Of a stretch of 64,000 nt of DNA, positions 59,265-64,000 are shown piece by piece. A program made the position numbers and the translations under genes. The stretch spans positions 620,001 to 684,000 of the forward strand of contig CAVVDT010000008.1 in NCBI GenBank assembly GCA_963747005.1, read 5' to 3'. Within the stretch, counting starts at the first letter, position 1, and each line of letters begins with the position of its first letter. The notes beneath the pieces were generated by a model. It was not told the origin of the DNA and did no database searches. It was given only the letters and a program-made list of their open reading frames with translations. The stretch is from CAVVDT01 sp963747005. Its GTDB lineage: Bacteria > Pseudomonadota > Alphaproteobacteria > Rhizobiales > Aestuariivirgaceae.

Positions 59265-59831
59265 TCAGGTGCAGTCGGTGCAGTCGATGGAAGTGGTTTG
59301 CCGCGGCCTCAGCACCAGCTGGTCCGACAGGGCCATGGGAGTCGAGCCGAAGATCTTGCCGATCACCCAATGGTAGGTATAGCACACGCGCGACACCACG
59401 ATATCGTTGCCCTCGGTCATCAGCGCCTTCATCTGGTCGTCGACGGTGGGTGCCGCCCCGCAACTGGCGTTGGCGTTCTTGTGGCTCCACGACAGCACCG
59501 CATTGTTGGAGGCGTCGAGCTTGTATTCGTAGACTTCCAGCGAGATGGCGCTTGAATCGAACGGTTCCATGATGGCGCTGGAGGCCTTGAAGAAATCGTC
59601 GATGTCGCTGGTGACGATGGTGCCCGGGGCCTGGGTGACCAGGTCGGCGAGGGTCGAGGCGGTCAGCGTCACCCGGCGATTGGCCGACAGCACGTTGGTG
59701 GCATCGACAAGGCCGAAATAGACCAGCACCATCACCGGAAAGATGAAGGCCATCTCGATGGAGGCGACGCCGCGGATGTCACGGCCGTAGCGTGCCACGC
59801 GCTCTGCGATCGATTTGAATGAACGGGTCAT
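59265..59831 (-). CDS. TadE/TadG-family pseudopilin-like protein (first of two)
   Basis: A 188-residue protein with a basic N-terminus, a TadE-like hydrophobic segment (RGVASIEMAFIFPVMVLVYF, about 20-39) and a secreted C-terminal part with cysteines near residue 122, at 149 and at the end (CTDC). TadE/TadG proteins are minor pilins or assembly factors of the Flp/Tad pilus. The ATG at 59831 has GGGAG upstream. It follows the second TadE-like gene by 28 bases, so they form one transcript. Confidence 0.82.
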   Translation of the reverse strand: MTRSFKSIAERVARYGRDIRGVASIEMAFIFPVMVLVYFGLVDATNVLSANRRVTLTASTLADLVTQAPGTIVTSDIDDFFKASSAIMEPFDSSAISLEVYEYKLDASNNAVLSWSHKNANASCGAAPTVDDQMKALMTEGNDIVVSRVCYTYHWVIGKIFGSTPMALSDQLVLRPRQTTSIDCTDCT

Positions 59832-59859
59832 CTGGATGCGCTCCCGTGCCGGTGAGTTG

Positions 59860-60414
59860 TCAATTGGAGAACGGCTCGTTGCGGAACACCGCACCGGCCG
59901 TCAAAAGGCGGCTGTCGCCAGCCATGTTGGAAAGCTGGCTGATGCCGGGCGTGAACAGCTTCCAGGCGTAGTAGGTCCGCACCACCACCACTTCCAGGGC
60001 GCTGCCGGTATCGAAACTGGCGTCCTTGGTGACCGCATCGGACATGGTACCGTCGGAATTGAGCGGGGGCGGCAGGGAGATGTCGGAGAACTTGGTGAAA
60101 CTCCTGACATCGACATTGAGATTGGCATCGCATTTGAGGAAGCTTGCGAGATTGCCGCACACCAGGTCCTTGAAGGCGGCTGCCGTCATGGTCGAGGACT
60201 GCACCTGCCCGGTGCGGATCTCGCGCGCCGCCTTGGCGACGCCGTTCTCGATGACATATTCCGAAAACAGCATCATGCCGGTCTCGAAGATGGCCATGAG
60301 CAGATAGAGGAAAGGGGCGGCCACCATGGCGAATTCGACGGCTGTTGCGCCGCCTTGCGCTCGCTTGAAGCGCCCCAGGATGGCACCTTGAGGCCTGCAG
60401 AAAACTCCTGTCAT
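59860..60414 (-). CDS. TadE/TadG-family pseudopilin-like protein (second)
   Basis: A 184-residue protein with the canonical TadE motif GGATAVEFAMVAAPFLYLLM (about 21-40), where the E-F pair resembles the pilin processing site, followed by a soluble domain with two cysteines (CGNLASFLKC). The ATG at 60414 has GGAG nine bases upstream; earlier ATGs add only unconserved residues. It is directly upstream of the other TadE/TadG gene. Both would be exported and processed by the Tad prepilin peptidase, which is not in this window. Confidence 0.85.
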   Translation of the reverse strand: MTGVFCRPQGAILGRFKRAQGGATAVEFAMVAAPFLYLLMAIFETGMMLFSEYVIENGVAKAAREIRTGQVQSSTMTAAAFKDLVCGNLASFLKCDANLNVDVRSFTKFSDISLPPPLNSDGTMSDAVTKDASFDTGSALEVVVVRTYYAWKLFTPGISQLSNMAGDSRLLTAGAVFRNEPFSN

Positions 60415-60631
60415 CGACCGATCTCCCATCTGCACCGAACACCGGACGTGACACCCCTTGGGTGAACTCGTGCGGTGACTGCGACCCTGGGGCCACTTCA
60501 TCCGGGCCCTGTTGGTTCGTGTTTTCGGCAGTTTGTATCGGAACTTCGCTAAAGTGCGATGAAAGGGAATGTTACAATTTTAATGAACCGGCCGATTGCT
60601 ACCCGCGCCGCCTCTTGGCGCGCGCCGGAAT

Positions 60632-60663
60632 CAAAAAGACGCCGCTCCCTCAAAGAAGCGGCG
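60632..60663 (-). terminator. Rho-independent terminator of the pilus-assembly N-terminal-domain gene
   Basis: CGCCGCT (60640-60646) and AGCGGCG (60657-60663) form a seven-base GC stem with a ten-base loop. On the minus strand it is followed by TCTTTTTG. It lies 40 bases past the stop codon at 60704. Confidence 0.75.
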
Positions 60664-60703
60664 CCGGTGTGGAATTGGCGGATGAAGGAGGCGCGGTGTG
60701 CGG

Positions 60704-61213
60704 CTACTTGGTCTTGGCTTCCGCCGAGGCGATGCCGTACTTGCTCTGCATCTCCTTTTCGATGACGCCGAAATGCGCGGGATCGTCCCCGACTTCCAGG
60801 GTCATCTCGCAATTGTCGCCACAGGTATAGGTCACCGGCCCGCCGCCCATGAACACCGTCACCCGCGAATCGGGCGTCTGTTGCACGGTCACCAGGAGGT
60901 TGACCAGTTCCTTGCCGGCCGCGTCGAGCACCAGCAGGTTGGTGGTACCGAAGTGGCGGCCCTGCAGCACGATCATGCCCTCGCGAATGGAGACATCGGC
61001 ATACATCGGATTGCCGATGATGGCGGTGGCCGGCAGACCGTGTAACTTCAGCACCTGGGCCTGGTCGGAATAGATGGTGATCGCCTTCTCGGCCGCGGCA
61101 AGGTCGCCAGCCTGGGCCAGAGCGATTGCCATCGTGGCGCCCGCGAGCAACAGCTGGTGAATGTGGCGCGTCTTCTTAAAGACCGGCGAAATGGGCCTTG
61201 TGGCGCGGGACAT
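60704..61213 (-). CDS. Pilus assembly protein N-terminal-domain protein (CpaC/RcpA N-domain-like), no secretin domain
   Basis: A 169-residue exported protein with a signal peptide (LLLAGATMAIALAQAGDLAAA, about 23-43). It continues with the domain found at the N-terminus of Tad secretins: KAITIYSDQAQVLKLHGLPA, IGNPMYADVSI and GKELVNLLVTV. The secretin domain itself is absent. A cysteine pair (TCGDNCEM) is near the C-terminus. The ATG at 61213 has a strong GGAGGAG site. It probably works at the outer-membrane step of Flp pilus assembly. It ends at a terminator and is separate from the TadE genes. Confidence 0.8.
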   Translation of the reverse strand: MSRATRPISPVFKKTRHIHQLLLAGATMAIALAQAGDLAAAEKAITIYSDQAQVLKLHGLPATAIIGNPMYADVSIREGMIVLQGRHFGTTNLLVLDAAGKELVNLLVTVQQTPDSRVTVFMGGGPVTYTCGDNCEMTLEVGDDPAHFGVIEKEMQSKYGIASAEAKTK

Positions 61214-61758
61214 GATAACTTCTCCTCCGGCTGGATTGGTCCCCCGGCTGGCCCGGAAGTCCAGACGCATTGCACACAAAATTGGTGAACGTTCTCTTAC
61301 CGCCGGTGATGCCCGGCCGCCGTCGCGATGCCGGGTAGCCCACCAATGCCGCACAATTCGCCGCGCTGGCCGCGCAAAACTTTCCGCCGCCGGCCATCGC
61401 CGCCCGCATGCCAGTTCATCGCCGTAAAACGTCGACCACCAACGGCGTTTTCTCGATTTTTAATCGATTAGATATGATGTTCAACTGCGGGAAGTAATTT
61501 TCTGGCCAACATAAACTGGCTGTGGTGTCAAAGTAATAAGTTAGAAACATATGAAAGCATGTTTGCGTAAATATATATCTTACATGTTAATGTTTTATAC
61601 ACCATGTGGTGACAGATTAACAACAACACGGCCGATTGGGGTCGGGATTTACTTCATGTTAAGAGCCGGGTCCTAGGTTGGCCGTGGTTCGAGACAACCG
61701 GGTCAACCGGAGCTTGTGAACCAAGTGCTGTCTAACGAGTTAGAGCAAGGAGAGAGTT
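61214..61758. other. AT-rich promoter region upstream of the Flp pilin
   Basis: This 545-base gap holds the promoters for the diverging pilus-assembly and pilin genes. Bases about 61440-61620 are strikingly AT-rich against a GC-rich surrounding, with a TAATCGATTA palindrome near 61460, TATATAT runs near 61570 and few G/C tracts. A 14-base palindrome TCTAACGAGTTAGA (61731-61744) sits just before the pilin ribosome site. A one-mismatch CtrA motif is at 61648-61662. No gene is supported. Confidence 0.5.
61648..61662 (+). promoter_or_regulatory. CtrA-like motif (one mismatch) upstream of the Flp pilin
   Basis: TTTA at 61648-61651 and TTAA at 61659-61662 are seven bases apart, one mismatch from TTAA-N7-TTAA. 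It lies about 97 bases before the pilin ATG. In Caulobacter the pilA promoter is a CtrA target, so a role is plausible, but the region is AT-rich and chance is possible. Confidence 0.35.
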
Positions 61759-61920
61759 ATGAACAAGATTGTGCGTTTTGTGAAGGACGAGTCGGGTGCG
61801 ACCGCCATTGAATATGGCCTGATCGCCGCCGCCACGGGCCTGGCCCTCGCCGCCGTGATGCCGACCATCAAGACCAACCTGACGACCACCTTCAACGCCG
61901 TCAGCGCCAACCTCCAGTAG
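61759..61920 (+). CDS. flp: Flp/Fap-type IVb pilin
   Basis: A 53-residue pilin: basic leader, then the processing site G-ATAIEY (cut after G13, with E at +5 and Y at +6) and a hydrophobic helix GLIAAATGLALAAVM. It ends with TFNAVSANLQ. These are the marks of Flp pilins, the main subunit of the Tad adhesive pilus. The ribosome site AAGGAGAGAG is six to eight bases before the ATG. A hairpin follows the gene. The assembly ATPase, platform proteins, secretin and prepilin peptidase are not in the window. Confidence 0.93.
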   Translation: MNKIVRFVKDESGATAIEYGLIAAATGLALAAVMPTIKTNLTTTFNAVSANLQ

Positions 61921-61994
61921 GGGTTGAGCGAAACCACCGGATCGCCTGAGCCGCGATCTGGTCGGTTCAAGAAAAATTCAGGGAGGCTCAGCAG

Positions 61995-62025
61995 ACCGCC
62001 GGCAGCCAATGCCGGCGGTTCTCGT
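61995..62025 (+). terminator. Terminator hairpin after the Flp pilin
   Basis: ACCGCCGGCA (61995-62004) and TGCCGGCGGT (62010-62019) form a ten-base stem with a five-base loop, followed by TCTCGTTTG. The U-run is broken, but the position 75 bases after the pilin stop supports a terminator. Confidence 0.7.
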
Positions 62026-62185
62026 TTGTGCGGACCGCACTCCGACACTGCCGCCGCGTTCCCCGTCCCATCCGTCACCCCATCGTCAGCGCTTGGTTAA
62101 CCCTTGCCGCGCTATGAAGGATGCTTGACCGGGCGGACGATGCGCGCCCGCGGTTCGAGCTTGAATAGGGGGATCGCGGATCACC

Positions 62186-63934
62186 ATGAGCACCGGGCTG
62201 GCAACTGGACGGCACGGCGTCGGGCTGACCCGGGCCGAACCCGGGCCCTGGGCGGCCTGTGCCCTGGTCGCCGTCCTGGCCTTTGCATGGTCCACCTGGT
62301 TCGGCTGGCATGTGGTGGTGGTCGAGGGATCGCTCCCCAACCCCAATTCGTTCACCCGCATCAACCGCATCCTCGCCTCCATCGAGGCCGGCCGCATCCT
62401 CGACTATGTTCCGCGCGACAATAGCGGTGTCGCGGTGCCGCTCCACTGGACCCACCTGCTCGACATCGCGATCACCGCCCTGGCTATGCCGATGGTGCCG
62501 TTTTTCGGCCTCGCCAACGCCCTGCGGCTGGCGGGTGCGCTGATCGGGCCGCTGGGGCTTGCCGCTCTCTCCTTGTCGGCTATGTACGCAGCGCGGGTGG
62601 CGACCGGCGGCTGGCGGCTGGCGGCAGTCGCCGGCGTGACGGCGGCACTGGGCACCGGTGCCCTGTCGTACGGCGCCCTCGGCCGCGCCGACCATCACGT
62701 CGTGCTGGCCACCCTGGCGACGCTTACCCTTACCTTCGCCTGGCAGTCGCTTGCAAGGGGCGCCCGTCCCGCCCGCACGGCCGGCCTCATCGCCGCCATG
62801 GGCATGTGGATCTCGCCGGAGATGCTGCCCTTCGCCTTGCTGGGATGGGCCATCGCCATTACCGGCGATGTGCTGGACAATGGGCGGGTCGGTCGGCGCG
62901 CCGGCGGTTGCGCCATCACCTATCTGATTGTTCTCGCGGTGGCGCTGGTGCTCGATCCGCCCGCCACCGGGCTCATGGCCGCCCGCATCGACCGCCTGTC
63001 GCGGCCGTTCGTCGAACTGGCGGCGCTGATGGCCGCGGCGTCGCTCGTCGCCGCCAGATGGCTGCCGGCCGGCAGCAGCCCATGGCGCGCCACGGTGCTG
63101 GGCGGCCTCGTCGCGGCGGCGGCGGTGGTGCCGTGGGTCATCGTCTATCCGCAATTGCTGAGGGGCGCCGAGGGCGTCTTTTCGCCCGAGGGCTGGCAGC
63201 GCATCTGGGTCAGCAACGGCGAAATCAAATCACCCCTCGCCAATTCCGGTAACTTTGCCTTCTATTTCATGGTGGCCCCGGCCGTCCTGATGATCGCCAA
63301 TGCCTGGCTGCTGACCCGCCATCGCCGTCCCCGCGATGTGCTGGTGGCCGTGGCGACGGTGTTCATCCTCTATCTGGGTTATCGCTATATCAGGTTGACG
63401 ATCTACGCCCAGCAGGCCGCCGCTGTGGCGCTGGCGATCATGTTCGCTCAGGCAATGCGGGCGATGCCGCCGCCGCGCCTCAACCTGCTGGCCGCCATCA
63501 CCACCCTGGCGCTCGCCATGTTTCCCTGGTTCGGCATGGTTGCCTTTGGCGACCACCAGCCGGCGCTGCGCAAGTGCGACGCCCAGGTGGCCGCGACGGC
63601 GTTGACGCCGTTTGCCGGCCGGGTGGTGCTGTCGCCTTATATGGACGCGCCCGCGCTGATCTATTTCTCCAGGGTGATCACGGTTGCCGGCCCCTATCAT
63701 CGTGCCGAACGGCGCATTCTCGACGGGCTCGATGCCTACGAGGCGCGCGACTTCGCCGCCGCTCCGCCCAAAGCCTTCCTGCGCACCGGCGCTAAAGCCG
63801 TTCTGGTGTGCACCCGTGAACCACAAGCGCCTGAAAGCCTGGGCGCCGCGCTGGCGGCCGGCCACCCGCCCGCGTGGCTCGAGGAGCGCCCTTTGCCCGA
63901 GGGCACCGGCTACCGACTCTATGCCGTGAGATAG
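62186..63934 (+). CDS. Multi-pass membrane protein, GT-C glycosyltransferase-like
   Basis: A 582-residue protein with about eleven to thirteen hydrophobic helices up to residue 450 and a C-terminal soluble domain (about 455-582). The pattern recalls GT-C enzymes of the STT3/PMT type: a long first loop with GVAVPLHWTHLLD, then LGRADHHVVLATLATLTL, where the DHH resembles the DxxH or DHH motif of such families. In related bacterial proteins that I recall, the first loop begins with an acidic DD pair; here the place reads NSFTRIN. Catalytic competence is therefore open. The gene is 265 bases downstream of the pilin gene on the same strand, beyond its terminator. Pilin or surface-polymer glycosylation would be a guess. 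Confidence 0.6.
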   Translation: MSTGLATGRHGVGLTRAEPGPWAACALVAVLAFAWSTWFGWHVVVVEGSLPNPNSFTRINRILASIEAGRILDYVPRDNSGVAVPLHWTHLLDIAITALAMPMVPFFGLANALRLAGALIGPLGLAALSLSAMYAARVATGGWRLAAVAGVTAALGTGALSYGALGRADHHVVLATLATLTLTFAWQSLARGARPARTAGLIAAMGMWISPEMLPFALLGWAIAITGDVLDNGRVGRRAGGCAITYLIVLAVALVLDPPATGLMAARIDRLSRPFVELAALMAAASLVAARWLPAGSSPWRATVLGGLVAAAAVVPWVIVYPQLLRGAEGVFSPEGWQRIWVSNGEIKSPLANSGNFAFYFMVAPAVLMIANAWLLTRHRRPRDVLVAVATVFILYLGYRYIRLTIYAQQAAAVALAIMFAQAMRAMPPPRLNLLAAITTLALAMFPWFGMVAFGDHQPALRKCDAQVAATALTPFAGRVVLSPYMDAPALIYFSRVITVAGPYHRAERRILDGLDAYEARDFAAAPPKAFLRTGAKAVLVCTREPQAPESLGAALAAGHPPAWLEERPLPEGTGYRLYAVR

Positions 63935-64000
63935 GCGCACCGGTCGCCACGTTGTGCGGCCACCAGGGCGCGACCAATGCGGCTTTCCCGCCGTCGTTCC

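Noticed and set aside
61551..61677. A 42-codon open frame in the AT-rich region before the pilin
   Set aside because: No ribosome-binding site, no hydrophobic pilin-like segment and no recognised motif; the AT-richness simply lowers the meaning of the frame.
62075..63154. A 359-codon minus-strand open frame opposite the GT-C-like gene
   Set aside because: Low-complexity Gly/His/Arg/Gln-rich translation, typical of an antisense shadow.
1..64000. tRNA or rRNA genes, CRISPR arrays, insertion sequences, prophage or toxin-antitoxin modules
   Set aside because: Nothing matching these was seen on either strand; the repeats present are short palindromes, not spaced direct repeats, and no transposase or integrase is encoded.

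Overview
The window is GC-rich, gene-dense chromosomal DNA from an alphaproteobacterium, most likely a member of or close to the Hyphomicrobiales (Rhizobiales). Evidence: the block rpsT / enoyl-CoA hydratase / mutM facing ubiE-ubiB-coaBC-dut, next to dnaA-dnaN-recF-gyrB; a RegB/RegA redox two-component pair with SenC; a Flp/Tad pilus set; and copies of the short palindromic repeats common in that order. About 58 protein genes are supported. I see no rRNA, tRNA, CRISPR array, insertion sequence or prophage.

Layout. 1-2639: boxB and boxA, the benzoyl-CoA epoxidase (the boxB start codon lies one base outside the window). 2760-4614: a secreted CAP-domain protein and an FAD monooxygenase. 4628-7600: a CHASE2 adenylate/guanylate cyclase with its FecR-domain partner. 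7845-12544: an MmcB-type nuclease, RegA, RegB, SenC and an intracellular PHB depolymerase. 12643-15577: a YgjP-type metallopeptidase and a class A penicillin-binding protein. 15712-23040: gyrB, recF, dnaN, dnaA and rpsT; dnaA as given carries a one-base frameshift. 23224-36862: housekeeping genes (enoyl-CoA hydratase, mutM, ubiE, ubiB, coaBC, dut, a MoeB-like protein, adenosine kinase, nth, an Ada-like methyltransferase, gpmA, dapB) with a few DUF proteins. 36918-42647: a second aromatic region, with gentisate dioxygenase, 3-hydroxybenzoate 6-hydroxylase, a salicylyl-CoA 5-hydroxylase-like enzyme, a 4-hydroxybenzoyl-CoA-type thioesterase and a PcaD-PcaC fusion. 42803-51360: an EamA exporter, a 3-hydroxyisobutyrate dehydrogenase-like enzyme, an aminotransferase, a thioesterase, a desaturase, a D-amino-acid deaminase-like enzyme, an aldo/keto reductase and a DUF3095 protein. 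51329-59090: divergent malonyl-CoA decarboxylase and synthetase, an EamA transporter, a copper-type P-ATPase and an MFS carrier. 59265-63934: two TadE/TadG proteins, a pilus-assembly N-terminal-domain protein, a 53-residue Flp pilin and a large GT-C-like membrane protein.

How the parts fit. The host appears able to degrade aromatics by aerobic CoA-dependent epoxidation of benzoate and by funnelling salicylate-type and 3-hydroxybenzoate substrates to gentisate. It stores and mobilises polyhydroxybutyrate and uses malonate. RegB/RegA probably ties this metabolism to quinone-pool redox state.

The most interesting observations are the dnaA frameshift; a DUF3095 protein whose two aspartates are spaced like the metal ligands of class III nucleotide cyclases; a perfect CtrA-type motif just upstream of the PBP1A gene; paired palindromic (REPIN-like) elements whose arms keep pairing although their bases differ; and a GT-C-like membrane protein next to the pilin gene.
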